Assembly: GCA_017438285.1 (NCBI GenBank)
Contig: JAFRVY010000033.1
Span: forward strand, 1-51,764
DNA: 51,764 bases
Direction: 5' to 3'
Origin: Bacillota bacterium
GTDB taxonomy: Bacteria; Bacillota; Clostridia; Peptostreptococcales; Anaerovoracaceae
Shown here: piece by piece, positions 35,524 through 44,826 of the stretch
Numbering within the stretch: position 1 is the stretch's first letter
Layout: the number at the start of each line of letters is the position of its first letter
Position numbers and translations under genes: made by a program
Notes under the pieces: generated by a model
Seen by the model: only the letters and a program-made list of their open reading frames with translations
Databases searched by the model: none
Told to the model about the DNA's origin: nothing

Positions 35524-35790
35524 ATGGCTAACATTAAATCCGCAAAGAAAAGAATCCGTGTTATCGACAAGAAGACAGCCAGAAACAGAAGAATCAAAGG
35601 ACATCTGAAGGCGATCCTCAAAGCATATGAGGCAGCAATCGATGCCGGCGATCTGGATATGGCAGCTGAAAAGCTGGCTCTGGCCGAAAAGAAACTGATG
35701 CAGGCAGCTTCAAAGGGAACGATCCACAAGAACGCAGCATCAAGAAAAGTTTCAAGATTAACAAAGAGATTCAACAAGGCGAACGCCTAA
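35524..35790 (+). CDS. rpsT: 30S ribosomal protein S20
   Basis: The 88-residue, Lys/Ala-rich helical protein begins MANIKSAKKRIRV and contains the HKNAASRKVSRLTK region typical of S20. GGGGT precedes the ATG at 35524. Divergent from comEA, with its own terminator. In spore formers the protease gene gpr often lies next; here deoD follows. Confidence 0.97.
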   Translation: MANIKSAKKRIRVIDKKTARNRRIKGHLKAILKAYEAAIDAGDLDMAAEKLALAEKKLMQAASKGTIHKNAASRKVSRLTKRFNKANA

Positions 35791-35834
35791 TTCTCACCCG
35801 TCCCCACCGGCGCATAAGTTAAATGCGATGAGAG

Positions 35835-35868
35835 ACCACTCCGAATTGTCTCAGCGGAGTGGTTTTTA
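35835..35868 (+). terminator. Terminator of rpsT
   Basis: ACCACTCCG and CGGAGTGGT form a perfect 9-bp stem around an 11-nt loop, followed by five T. Confidence 0.88.
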
Positions 35869-35899
35869 CTTTTTTGTATTCTTTTTCACAAGGCTTTTG

Positions 35900-35908
35900 T
35901 GTTATAAT
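35900..35908 (+). promoter_or_regulatory. Extended -10 promoter of deoD
   Basis: TGTTATAAT is a full extended -10 element about 39 bp before the deoD start. The -35 region is only T-rich. Confidence 0.55.
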
Positions 35909-35946
35909 CAAATTGGGTTTTTGGGTAAAGAATGAAGAGGAATTAT

Positions 35947-36654
35947 ATGAGTACACATGTCAATGCGGCAAAGAGCGGCGAAATAGCGAAAACAGTACTT
36001 CTCCCGGGAGATCCGCTGAGGGCGAAGTTCATCGCAGAGAACTATCTCGAAGATGCATTTTGCTATTCGGAAATCAGGAATATGCTGGGGTTTACCGGCA
36101 AGTACAAGGGCGTGCCTGTTTCGGTCCAGGGGACCGGCATGGGGATGCCTTCCATGGGTATTTACTCATGGGAACTGATCACGGAATACGGCGTAGAGAA
36201 CCTGATCAGGATAGGTACTGCCGGTTCTTTTCATGAGGATATAGATATCGGTGATATCGTCGTTGGAATCGCCGCTTCAACAGACTCGAATTATATACAC
36301 GCTTTTGACGTTCCGGGCAACTACGCACCGTGCGCCAGCTACGAGCTTATCACCAAGCTCGAGGCGGCGTCAGAGGCGACCGGTCATAAGTTCAAGGCCG
36401 GCAACATCGTATCCTGCGATGTTTTTTATGAGACGAATCCGGACTGGTGGAAACGATGGAAGAACATGGGCGTACTGGCCGTCGAAATGGAGGCCGCAGC
36501 CCTTTACATGAACGCGGCGTATAACAGAGTGAACGCACTGGCCATGATGAGCATCAGCGATCACTTCGTGACAGGAGAGAAGGCGACAGTGCAGCAGAGG
36601 CAGCAGGAATTCACAAAGATGATGGAACTGGCTCTGGAAACAGCAATCAGATAG
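35947..36654 (+). CDS. deoD: Purine-nucleoside phosphorylase (DeoD type)
   Basis: Cleaves purine (deoxy)nucleosides with phosphate, for salvage. The ATG at 35947 with AGAGGA 6 bp upstream gives 235 residues, the usual hexameric DeoD length. The ATG at 35932 would put that site inside the gene. Signature segments are MSTHVNAAKSGEIAKTVLLP, the phosphate loop GDPLRAKF and the purine-binding VEMEAAALY. lepA starts 4 bp after it, so it probably leads a deoD-lepA-hemW-glpK operon. Confidence 0.96.
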   Translation: MSTHVNAAKSGEIAKTVLLPGDPLRAKFIAENYLEDAFCYSEIRNMLGFTGKYKGVPVSVQGTGMGMPSMGIYSWELITEYGVENLIRIGTAGSFHEDIDIGDIVVGIAASTDSNYIHAFDVPGNYAPCASYELITKLEAASEATGHKFKAGNIVSCDVFYETNPDWWKRWKNMGVLAVEMEAAALYMNAAYNRVNALAMMSISDHFVTGEKATVQQRQQEFTKMMELALETAIR

Positions 36655-36657
36655 AAC

Positions 36658-38469
36658 ATGGATAACTACAGGAAGTACATAAGAAATTTCAGCATTATTG
36701 CTCACATAGACCACGGTAAATCAACCCTTGCCGACAGACTCATCGAGAAAACAGGTCTCGTCAGCAAGAGAGACATGAGGGAGCAGTTTCTGGACAACAT
36801 GGATCTGGAGAGAGAACGCGGCATCACCATCAAGCTGCAGACGACAAGACTCGTGTTCCATTCGAAGGACGGAAACGAATACATCTTCAACCTGATCGAT
36901 ACGCCGGGCCATGTGGATTTTACATACGAAGTATCCAGATCCCTTGCGGCATGTGAGGGCGCTGTTCTTGTCGTGGACGCCACCCAGGGCGTTGAGGCTC
37001 AGACGCTGGCCAACGTCTACCTGGCCATGGACGAAGATCTGGAGATCCTGCCGGTCCTGAACAAGATCGACCTGGCAAGTGCGCGGCCTGACGAGGTCAA
37101 GGAGGAAATCGAAGATGTCCTTGGCGTCGATGCGTCGGAAGCGCCGCTGATCTCGGCAAAAGAAGGCACCGGTATCGACGAGCTCCTGGAGAAGATCGTC
37201 ACCGACATTCCGGCACCGGAGGGAGATGACAAGGCAAAGCTCAAAGCCCTTATCTTCGACTCCTATTACGACAACTACAAAGGCGTCGTGATCTATGCGA
37301 GAATATTCAACGGGACAGTCAAAGAGGGCGATATCATTCGCCTCATGAATACGAAGAAGAACTACGAAGTTACGGAAGTCGGCACCTATTCACCGGGACC
37401 GGTGGAATGCAAAGAACTCAGAGCCGGTGAAGTAGGCTATATCTGCGCCAGCATCAAGCAGGTGGCTGATGCCCGCGTGGGTGATACGATCACCCTGGCT
37501 TCAGATCCGACTGACGAGCCTTTGCCCGGCTATAAAAAGGTGCAGTCCATGGTATATTGCGGCATCTATCCGGCGGAAGGCGAGAAATACGAGAACGTCA
37601 AGGACGCCCTGGAGAAACTCCAGGTCAACGACGCGGCCTTTCATTTCGAGCCGGAGACATCAACGGCTCTCAGCTACGGATTCAGATGCGGATTCCTCGG
37701 GCTTTTGCATATGGAGATCATCGTCGAACGTCTCGAGCGTGAGTTCGACCTTGGCGTCATCACCACTTCGCCGAGCGTTATCTACAAGGTCGTTAAGACT
37801 GACGGTACCGTGGAGATGGTGCAGAATCCTTCAAATCTGCCGGATCCGATGGAGATCGACCACATCGAAGAGCCGATGGTCAATGCGGACATCATGGTTC
37901 CGAAGGAATACGTGGGCAACATCATGGAGATCTGCCAGGAAAGACGCGGCAGGCTCAAGAACATGGAATACATCACGGAATCCAGAGTCAATCTTCACTA
38001 CGACATGCCTTTGAACGAGGTCATCTATGACTTCTTCGATGCGCTGAAGTCGAAGACGAGAGGGTACGGCTCTCTGGACTACGAGTTCTCCAGATACGAA
38101 CCGTCAAAGGTCGTGAAGCTGGATATACTCCTCAACAAGGATATGGTTGATGCTTTCAGCATGATCGTTCATGAATCAAAGGCTTACAGCCGCGGACGTT
38201 TCGTCTGCGCCAAGCTCAAGGAGATCATTCCGAAGCATCAGTTTGAAGTGCCTATTCAGGCATCCATAGGACAAAAGATCATAGCGAGAGAAACGGTAAG
38301 GGCATATCGCAAAGACGTTATAGCCAAGTGTTACGGCGGCGATATCTCCCGAAAGAAGAAATTGCTCGAAAAACAAAAGGAAGGAAAAAAGAGAATGCGC
38401 CAGTTCGGTACTGTAGAGGTACCACAGGAAGCATTCACTGCGGTGCTGAAATATGACGACAACAAATAG
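36658..38469 (+). CDS. lepA: Elongation factor 4
   Basis: Ribosome-associated GTPase that acts on stalled or mis-set ribosomes. The 603-residue protein has the G motifs [18 protein letters not shown] and NKIDL, an EF-G-like domain II, and the LepA C-terminal domain ([20 protein letters not shown]). Length is standard. It overlaps hemW by 17 bp, the usual lepA-hemW order. Confidence 0.98.
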   Translation: MDNYRKYIRNFSIIAHIDHGKSTLADRLIEKTGLVSKRDMREQFLDNMDLERERGITIKLQTTRLVFHSKDGNEYIFNLIDTPGHVDFTYEVSRSLAACEGAVLVVDATQGVEAQTLANVYLAMDEDLEILPVLNKIDLASARPDEVKEEIEDVLGVDASEAPLISAKEGTGIDELLEKIVTDIPAPEGDDKAKLKALIFDSYYDNYKGVVIYARIFNGTVKEGDIIRLMNTKKNYEVTEVGTYSPGPVECKELRAGEVGYICASIKQVADARVGDTITLASDPTDEPLPGYKKVQSMVYCGIYPAEGEKYENVKDALEKLQVNDAAFHFEPETSTALSYGFRCGFLGLLHMEIIVERLEREFDLGVITTSPSVIYKVVKTDGTVEMVQNPSNLPDPMEIDHIEEPMVNADIMVPKEYVGNIMEICQERRGRLKNMEYITESRVNLHYDMPLNEVIYDFFDALKSKTRGYGSLDYEFSRYEPSKVVKLDILLNKDMVDAFSMIVHESKAYSRGRFVCAKLKEIIPKHQFEVPIQASIGQKIIARETVRAYRKDVIAKCYGGDISRKKKLLEKQKEGKKRMRQFGTVEVPQEAFTAVLKYDDNK

Positions 38470-39604
38470 GATCGGTCTGTATCTTCATATTCCATTCTGT
38501 TTGAGAAAATGCAGGTATTGCGATTTTCTGTCATTTCCGTGTTCTGACGAGAACATCCTCTCGGAATATACGCAGGCTCTGATCAGGGAAATCTCTATCA
38601 AGGGAAGCGAATGGCCGTATAAGGTCGTTGACAGTATCTATATCGGCGGCGGAACACCGTCCATACTGTCCGCAGAGAACGTTGCCGCTATCATGGACAG
38701 CGTGAGAGAACACTTTACCGTTGACGAGTTTGCTGAGATCACCATCGAGTGCAATCCGGCGACTGCAAATGAAGAGAAACTGCGCAGATTCCGCGAGACC
38801 GGAATCAACAGGATCAGCATCGGTGTGCAGTCATGGGATAATTCTGTGCTCAAACTCATGGGCAGGGCTCATGATAAGAACGATGCGTTCACGGCAGTCA
38901 GGAACGCCAAGAAGGCGGGATTCGAAAACATCAACATCGATCTCATGTTCGGCATTCCGGGACAGACCATGAAAATGTGGCGTGATTCCATCAGGCAGTG
39001 TATCTTTCTGAGACCGCAGCACATCTCCCTCTACAGCCTTCAGGTGGAAGAGGGAACGGCATTCTATAAGATGATCTACGAGGACAACATCATGACGGAA
39101 ACGTCGGACTTCGTGGACAGGCGCATGTACCACGACGCGTCCCTCATGCTGGAGGATGCAGGGTACAATCTCTACGAGATCTCCAATGCGGCCCTTCCCG
39201 GCTACGAGAGCAGGCACAACGATAAGTACTGGTCTTATCAGGAATATCTGGGACTTGGACTTGGCGCCAGTTCCTTTATCGGCGGCGTCAGATACAAAAA
39301 CTGCAGTGATATGATCAGCTACCTCGACCACATCAAGGCATCGGAGGCACCCGTCGATATAGAAGACATCGAGAAGTACAGCAAGCGTGACGAAATGGGC
39401 GTATTCGTCTTCACTGGACTCAGGAAGAAGGAAGGAATCAACATCAGGGAATTCGAAAACATCTTCGGTGTTGAGTTCTTCAAGGTTTACGACCCTTCAC
39501 TCATAAATATCTATTTCGGATATCTTGACTTTGACGGCACGATACTGAAGCTGACCGATAAAGGAAAAGACATTTCAAGCCGCGTCATGGCGGAATTCGT
39601 ATAG
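38453..39604 (+). CDS. hemW: HemW-type radical SAM protein (heme chaperone family)
   Basis: The 383-residue protein has the HemW signature [13 protein letters not shown] with the cluster cysteines C16, C20 and C23, the GGGTPS SAM motif and [12 protein letters not shown]. HemW binds heme and delivers it to proteins. It is often annotated as coproporphyrinogen dehydrogenase, but the CxxxCxxC followed by aspartate-phenylalanine without the fourth cysteine of HemN (CxxxCxxCxC) favours HemW. The gene begins inside lepA. The hrcA-grpE-dnaK genes commonly downstream are absent. Confidence 0.92.
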   Translation: MTTTNRIGLYLHIPFCLRKCRYCDFLSFPCSDENILSEYTQALIREISIKGSEWPYKVVDSIYIGGGTPSILSAENVAAIMDSVREHFTVDEFAEITIECNPATANEEKLRRFRETGINRISIGVQSWDNSVLKLMGRAHDKNDAFTAVRNAKKAGFENINIDLMFGIPGQTMKMWRDSIRQCIFLRPQHISLYSLQVEEGTAFYKMIYEDNIMTETSDFVDRRMYHDASLMLEDAGYNLYEISNAALPGYESRHNDKYWSYQEYLGLGLGASSFIGGVRYKNCSDMISYLDHIKASEAPVDIEDIEKYSKRDEMGVFVFTGLRKKEGINIREFENIFGVEFFKVYDPSLINIYFGYLDFDGTILKLTDKGKDISSRVMAEFV

Positions 39605-39616
39605 GAGAAAAGGCCG

Positions 39617-41107
39617 ATGAAAGGGAAGTACGTAATGGCCCTCGATCAGGGCACGACCAGTTCAAGATGCATCATTTATGACCGCTGCGGTCAGCAGATC
39701 AGCGTTGCGCAGAAGGAGTTCAGGCAGATCTTTCCGCAGGCGGGCTGGGTCGAACACGATCCAATCGAAATCTGGTCAACCCAGCTGGAAGTCGCCAGAG
39801 AAGCCCTCAGGAAGGTCGAACTTACGGCTTCCGACATCGATTCCATCGGTATCACCAATCAGAGAGAAACGACAGTTGTCTGGGATAAGAACACAGGCAA
39901 ACCCGTCTATAATGCAATCGTATGGCAGTGCAGGCGCACGGCCGGTTTCTGCGAGGAACTGAAAGAAGACGGTCTTACGGAGGAATACCGCGACAAGACC
40001 GGTCTTCTGATCGATCCTTATTTCAGCGGAACGAAACTCAATTGGATACTGACGAACGTTCCCGATGCCCGTGCAAAGGCTGAGGCCGGGGATCTGCTTT
40101 TTGGTACCATCGAAACATGGCTCATCTGGAACATGACGGGAGGAAAGGTCCATGTGACCGACTATTCCAACGCGTCCAGGACCATGATGTTCAACATCCG
40201 CGATCTCTGCTGGGATGAGGAGATCCTCAAAAGGCTGGATATCCCTGCGTGCATGCTGCCGGAGCCAAAACCGTCAAGCTGCGTATACGGCGAAACGGAT
40301 CCGGATATCTTCGGCGGGCCGATCATTATCGGCGGTGCGGCCGGAGACCAGCAGGCCGCACTATTCGGGCAGGTCTGCTTCGAGGAAGGAGACGCGAAGA
40401 ACACCTACGGCACCGGAGGTTTCGTTCTGGTCAATACCGGAGATAAAATCATCAAATCGGGCAACGGCCTCCTCAGCACCATCGCTTGGGGCATCGGAGA
40501 CGAAGTGACCTATGCGCTGGAAGGCTCAGTTTTCGTATCAGGCGCGACGATCCAGTGGCTCAGAGACGAACTGGGCATCATTACGACCGCTGCGGAAACG
40601 GAAGAGCTGGCAAAACTGGTGGACGATACGGCAGGCGTCTATATCGTTCCTGCGTTTACGGGAATCGGTGCGCCTTACTGGGATCCTTACGCAAGAGGCG
40701 GTATCCTGGGATTGACAAGAGGCGCCGGCAGGAATCACATCGTCAGAGCGGCGGTCGAATCCATGGCCTATCAGACCTACGACCTTCTCAAAGCAGTGGA
40801 AGAGGATATGGATCAGACCATCTGTGACTTCAAAGTCGACGGCGGGGCCGCAGCGAACAACTTCATGCTGCAGTTTCAGGCGGACATTCTGGGACAGGAT
40901 GTCTACAGACCGGTCTGCACGGAAACGACATCGCTTGGAGCGGCATATCTGTCGGGTCTGGCCACAGGGTTCTGGGAATCCAAGGAGGATATCAAATCCA
41001 ACTGGACCATTGACCGGATATTCAGTCCTGAGATGGATGACGAGAGACGCGAGAACCTCATTCGCGGCTGGCATGACGCCGTCTCCAGGATACTCGTCGG
41101 AGAATAA
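39617..41107 (+). CDS. glpK: Glycerol kinase
   Basis: Phosphorylates glycerol to glycerol 3-phosphate. The 496-residue FGGY-family protein has LDQGTTSSR at the start, [14 protein letters not shown], the NTYGTGGF motif and the C-terminal [19 protein letters not shown]-binding region. A GGAG site precedes the ATG 12 bp after hemW. No glycerol facilitator or GlpD is next to it. Placement at the end of the lepA-hemW run is unusual. No terminator is seen after it. Confidence 0.97.
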   Translation: MKGKYVMALDQGTTSSRCIIYDRCGQQISVAQKEFRQIFPQAGWVEHDPIEIWSTQLEVAREALRKVELTASDIDSIGITNQRETTVVWDKNTGKPVYNAIVWQCRRTAGFCEELKEDGLTEEYRDKTGLLIDPYFSGTKLNWILTNVPDARAKAEAGDLLFGTIETWLIWNMTGGKVHVTDYSNASRTMMFNIRDLCWDEEILKRLDIPACMLPEPKPSSCVYGETDPDIFGGPIIIGGAAGDQQAALFGQVCFEEGDAKNTYGTGGFVLVNTGDKIIKSGNGLLSTIAWGIGDEVTYALEGSVFVSGATIQWLRDELGIITTAAETEELAKLVDDTAGVYIVPAFTGIGAPYWDPYARGGILGLTRGAGRNHIVRAAVESMAYQTYDLLKAVEEDMDQTICDFKVDGGAAANNFMLQFQADILGQDVYRPVCTETTSLGAAYLSGLATGFWESKEDIKSNWTIDRIFSPEMDDERRENLIRGWHDAVSRILVGE

Positions 41108-41147
41108 AAAAATTTGTATCAATGTTGAGACGTGTATGTTTATTCAC

Positions 41148-41176
41148 TTGAAAAAGGTATAGGCAGAGAATATAAT
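41148..41176 (+). promoter_or_regulatory. Promoter of the Nfu-type gene
   Basis: TTGAAA (41148-41153), 17 bp, TATAAT (41171-41176), about 38 bp before the start codon. Confidence 0.72.
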
Positions 41177-41213
41177 TGAAACGATAGTGATTTGGCAATA
41201 AAAGAGGTGCGTG

Positions 41214-41501
41214 TTGGAAGAGAAAATCAGGGAAATATTGAGGGAACATGTTGATCCGGTTTTGGCGGAACATTTCGGCGGATCGTCCCTCTCAAAACTG
41301 GAAGACGGCGTGGCTTATATCAGACTTACAGGTGCCTGCGCCCAGTGCCCATCCGCCCAGGACACCCTTGAGAGTGTGGTTAAGGATTTCGTGATGGGCG
41401 GCTGTCCGGAACTGAAGGACGTGGTGCTGGATACATCGGTCAGCGATGAGCTTTTGGATATGGCGCGCCAGATCCTCAACGGCAATGTGAAAGTCGATTA
41501 A
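41214..41501 (+). CDS. NifU C-terminal-domain (Nfu) iron-sulfur protein
   Basis: A 95-residue, single-domain Nfu protein, expected to carry and hand over [4Fe-4S] clusters. The CxxC ligands lie in GACAQCPSAQ, in the typical LTGAC context, and VVKDFVMGGCPELKDV follows. The start is TTG at 41214 (GAGG at 41204-41207, 6 bp away) or GTG at 41211. Its neighbours are metabolic; the adjacent 4-hydroxybutyryl-CoA dehydratase needs a [4Fe-4S] cluster, so a supply role is possible but unproven. Confidence 0.9.
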   Translation: MEEKIREILREHVDPVLAEHFGGSSLSKLEDGVAYIRLTGACAQCPSAQDTLESVVKDFVMGGCPELKDVVLDTSVSDELLDMARQILNGNVKVD

Positions 41502-41608
41502 CAGGCGGCCCGTGGCAATCTGTTCAATAGAAGTAAGTTATTTGTTCACAATTATCCTGTACACGCCGGTGTGCAGATGTCCAACCAATAAAAAGGAGTG
41601 ATTTAATT

Positions 41609-43084
41609 ATGTTAATGACAGGCGAACAGTATATTGAGAGTTTAAGACAGCTGAAGACAAGAGTTTACATGTTTGGCGAGAAGATCGATAACTGGGTAGA
41701 CCATCCAATCATCAGACCTTCCATCAACTGCGTCAAGGTAACTTATGATCTGGCACAGGATCCTGAGTACAAAGACCTGATGACTGTAAAATCAAATCTG
41801 ACCGGCGAAACGATCAATAGATTTGCTCATCTGCACCAGAGTACAGAAGACCTGAAGAACAAAGTCAAGATGCAGAGACTTTGCGGACAGAAGACTGCTG
41901 GCTGCTTCCAGAGATGCGTAGGTATGGACGCATTCAACGCTATGTTCTCAACGACTTTCGAAATCGACGAGAAGTATGGCACTAACTATCACAAGAACTT
42001 CGTAGAATTCCTGAAGATGGTACAGGAAAAAGACCTGGTAGTCGACGGAGCTATGACAGACCCTAAGGGAAACAGAGGCAAGAGACCTTCACAGCAGGTT
42101 GACCCTGATCTCTTCGTAAGAATCAAGGAGAGAAGAGATGACGGTATCGTTGTAAGAGGCGCAAAGGTTCACCAGACCGGTTCCATCAACTCACACTGGC
42201 ACATCGTAATGCCTACACAGGCAATGCCTGAAGATGACAAGGACTATGCTGTAGCATTTGCCTGCCCTTCAGATGTAGAAGGAATGTTCATGGTTTACGG
42301 CAGACAGTCATGCGATACCAGAAAGCTGGAAGAGGGCGCTGACATCGATCTGGGTAATGCTCAGTTCGGCGGACAGGAAGCACTCGTAGTATTCGATGAC
42401 GTATTTATTCCTAACGAGTACATCTTCATGGCCGGTGAATATGATTTCGCAGGTATGCTGGTCGAAAGATTCGCAGGTTACCACAGACAGTCATACGGCG
42501 GCTGCAAGGTCGGCGTAGGCGACGTTCTGATCGGTGCTGCTGCTCTGGCTGCTGAATACAACGGCGCACAGAAGGCTTCACACATCAAGGACAAGCTGAT
42601 CGAGATGACTCACCTGAACGAAACTCTGTACTGCTGCGGTATCGCTTGCTCAACAGAAGGATATCCAACTAAGGCGGGCAACTATCAGATCGACCTGCTC
42701 CTGGCTAACGTATGTAAGCAGAACGTTACAAGATTCCCTTACGAGATCGTAAGACTTGCTGAAGATATCGCAGGCGGTCTCATGGTAACGATGCCGTCAG
42801 AGACAGACTTCAAGTCAGATCTCAAGGTTGGTAAGAACGGCGAGACTATTGGCGACTTCTGCCAGAAGTTCTTCGTTGGTAACGAGGATGCATGCGACAC
42901 TGAAGGCAGACAGAGAATCATGAGACTGGTTGAAAACCTCTGCCTCGGCTCAGCTGCAGTAGGATACAGAACAGAGTCAATGCACGGTGCAGGCTCACCT
43001 CAGGCTCAGAGAATCATGATCCAGAGACAGGGCAACATCGAAGGCAAGAAGGCTCTTGCAAAGGCGATTGCCGGCATCAAATAA
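41609..43084 (+). CDS. abfD: 4-Hydroxybutyryl-CoA dehydratase / vinylacetyl-CoA delta-isomerase
   Basis: FAD- and [4Fe-4S]-dependent enzyme that dehydrates 4-hydroxybutyryl-CoA to crotonyl-CoA by a ketyl radical route. The 491-residue protein aligns, from memory, almost throughout with the C. aminobutyricum enzyme. Cluster ligands are C99 and C103 (GCFQRC) and the H/C pair in AGYHRQSYGGC. It is very oxygen sensitive. AAGGAG lies 8 bp before the ATG. Codon use is strongly biased to abundant codons, suggesting high expression. It is first of the 4-hydroxybutyrate cluster; a long hairpin separates it from the next gene. Confidence 0.97.
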   Translation: MLMTGEQYIESLRQLKTRVYMFGEKIDNWVDHPIIRPSINCVKVTYDLAQDPEYKDLMTVKSNLTGETINRFAHLHQSTEDLKNKVKMQRLCGQKTAGCFQRCVGMDAFNAMFSTTFEIDEKYGTNYHKNFVEFLKMVQEKDLVVDGAMTDPKGNRGKRPSQQVDPDLFVRIKERRDDGIVVRGAKVHQTGSINSHWHIVMPTQAMPEDDKDYAVAFACPSDVEGMFMVYGRQSCDTRKLEEGADIDLGNAQFGGQEALVVFDDVFIPNEYIFMAGEYDFAGMLVERFAGYHRQSYGGCKVGVGDVLIGAAALAAEYNGAQKASHIKDKLIEMTHLNETLYCCGIACSTEGYPTKAGNYQIDLLLANVCKQNVTRFPYEIVRLAEDIAGGLMVTMPSETDFKSDLKVGKNGETIGDFCQKFFVGNEDACDTEGRQRIMRLVENLCLGSAAVGYRTESMHGAGSPQAQRIMIQRQGNIEGKKALAKAIAGIK

Positions 43085-43110
43085 TTTGAATCCAAATAAG
43101 ATCAAATAGT

Positions 43111-43153
43111 CTTTTTATCGGGCCGCTTTGATGGCAAGGCGGCCCATAAAAAG
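43111..43153 (+). other. Long hairpin between abfD and the small Cys-rich gene
   Basis: CTTTTTAT-(C)-GGGCCGC (43111-43126) pairs with GCGGCCC-ATAAAAAG (43139-43153): 15 base pairs with one bulged C and a 12-nt loop. There is no T tract after it, so it is not a standard terminator on its own. It may protect the abfD mRNA 3' end or set different expression levels within the operon. Confidence 0.65.
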
Positions 43154-43189
43154 AATGCCTAAGTTAAAATATTAACATTTGAGGTCCAT

Positions 43190-43459
43190 ATGAAATGCGG
43201 AGTAAAGTTCTGCGGAGGCTGCAACCCGAGGTATGACCGCGGGGCGGCTTTCAGGCAGATCAAAGATGATTTGAGCGATATAGATTTTGTGCATGCTGAA
43301 GAAGGAAACCCGGTAGACAACCTGCTGGTGATCGGCGGTTGTACCGCCTGCTGCGCGTCCTATGAACAGTACGATGTTAAAGGCAATGTCTATAAGATGT
43401 GGGATAAAGATCACATTGAAAATATAAAAACAAAACTTAAAGTTACAATGGAGGATTGA
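43190..43459 (+). CDS. Small Cys-rich protein with CGGCNPRYDR motif, function unknown
   Basis: An 89-residue protein starting MKCGVKFCGGCNPRYDRGAA. A second cluster, VIGGCTACCASYEQYD, lies near the middle, for six or seven cysteines in all. Two CxxC/CxxCC-like groups suggest a metal or Fe-S site or a redox role. The surrounding fold looks alpha/beta (IKDDLSDIDFVHAEE; LLVIGGC). GAGGT precedes the ATG. It sits between abfD and abfT, both cytoplasmic; a role in assembly or redox tuning of AbfD is plausible by context only. I recall similar motifs near amino-acid-fermentation genes, but cannot name a family. Confidence 0.85.
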   Translation: MKCGVKFCGGCNPRYDRGAAFRQIKDDLSDIDFVHAEEGNPVDNLLVIGGCTACCASYEQYDVKGNVYKMWDKDHIENIKTKLKVTMED

Positions 43460-43463
43460 ATCA

Positions 43464-44792
43464 ATGAAAAACTGGAAAGAATTATATGATTCAAAGAAAA
43501 TGACTTCTGACGAAGCTGTTCAGCTCATCAAGTCCAACGACAAAGTCGTGTTCCAGCACGATGTAGGTGAGCCTGCAGAACTCGTCAGAGCTATGGTCAG
43601 GAACGCGAAAAACTACAAGAATGTTGAGATATCTCACATGTTCTCACTCGGTCCTGGAGACTACTGCAAAGAAGAGTACAAGGAAAACTTCCATCCAAAC
43701 ATGTGGTTTATTTCCGGACAGACGAGAAAAGCCTGTAATGATTGGGGTGATTACACCACATTCTTCTTCCATGAACTTCCGGAGCTCATGAGACAGGGAA
43801 GAATACAGGTCGACGTAGTTCTCATTCAGGTTTCCAAGCCGGATAAACTCGGTTACGTATCGACCGGCGTTTCAGGCGACTATACCGTACAGGCAATCAA
43901 GTCTGCAAAGACTGTAATCGCACAGGTCAACGAGCACGTTCCGTTCACATACGGCGATGTCGTATTCCCACTCATGGAATATGCTGACGCGATCGTTGAA
44001 TACGATGAAGAACTGCCGACGATTCCTGCTTCCAAGATCGGCGATGTTGAGGAAGAGATCGGCAGGCACTGCGCAAGCCTGATCGAGGACGGCGCAACAC
44101 TGCAGCTTGGTATCGGATCCATTCCTGACGCTGTCTGCGCACAGCTGAAGAACAAGAAGCATCTGGGTCTGCATTCAGAAATGCTGGGTGACGGTGCGAT
44201 GAACCTTTACTATGAAGGCGTTATCGACAACACCATGAAGTCATTCGATAAGGATGTAATGGTTGCCAACTTCGTAATGGGTACGAAAGAACTCTACGAG
44301 TTCTGCGACCACAACCACGCGGTCAAGGTAATGCCTGTTGACTATGTTAACGACCCTACGATCATCATGAACTGCTCTAAGATGATCGCCATCAACGGAG
44401 CACTGGGCTGTGACCTCTATGGACAGGTCGCATCCGATACGCTCGGCGGAGACGTACAGTTCTCAGGTGTAGGCGGACAGGTCGACTTCATTCGCGGCGC
44501 CGCAATGGCAAGAGACGGTCTGGGCAAGGGCATCATCGCAATGCCGTCCATTACAGTCAAGAAGGATGGAACCAAGATTTCCAAGATAACTGCGCATCTG
44601 GCTGACAAGCAGGTCGTAACGGATTCCAGAAATGATACCGAATTCGTAGTAACCGAGTATGGTATCGCTGATCTGTGGGGAAAGAGCAACAAAGAAAGAG
44701 CGAAAGCTCTCATCGACATCGCTCACCCTGACTTCAGACCGGAGCTCAAGGAAGCAATGAAGGAAATCTTCCACCACAGCTATGACGAATAA
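43464..44792 (+). CDS. abfT: 4-Hydroxybutyrate CoA-transferase
   Basis: Moves CoA from acetyl-CoA (or butyryl-CoA) to 4-hydroxybutyrate. The 442-residue protein belongs to the acetyl-CoA hydrolase/transferase family. It has GIGSIPDAVCAQL and the catalytic glutamate in GLHSEMLGDGAMNL, where an enzyme-CoA thioester forms. GGAGG precedes the ATG, 4 bp after the small Cys-rich gene. Its place between abfD and abfH gives the substrate. A generic Cat1/Cat2 or butyryl-CoA transferase role is less likely in this context. Confidence 0.94.
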   Translation: MKNWKELYDSKKMTSDEAVQLIKSNDKVVFQHDVGEPAELVRAMVRNAKNYKNVEISHMFSLGPGDYCKEEYKENFHPNMWFISGQTRKACNDWGDYTTFFFHELPELMRQGRIQVDVVLIQVSKPDKLGYVSTGVSGDYTVQAIKSAKTVIAQVNEHVPFTYGDVVFPLMEYADAIVEYDEELPTIPASKIGDVEEEIGRHCASLIEDGATLQLGIGSIPDAVCAQLKNKKHLGLHSEMLGDGAMNLYYEGVIDNTMKSFDKDVMVANFVMGTKELYEFCDHNHAVKVMPVDYVNDPTIIMNCSKMIAINGALGCDLYGQVASDTLGGDVQFSGVGGQVDFIRGAAMARDGLGKGIIAMPSITVKKDGTKISKITAHLADKQVVTDSRNDTEFVVTEYGIADLWGKSNKERAKALIDIAHPDFRPELKEAMKEIFHHSYDE

Positions 44793-44826
44793 TCGATGCA
44801 TCCGCTGATTTAAGGAGGTATTAATC

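Noticed and set aside
38453..39604. Oxygen-independent coproporphyrinogen III oxidase (HemN)
   Set aside because: The fourth cysteine of the HemN CxxxCxxCxC motif is absent and the gene follows lepA, which fits HemW.
43119..43153. Intrinsic terminator after abfD
   Set aside because: The stem is strong but is followed by A residues and not T, so it is described as a processing or stabilising hairpin.
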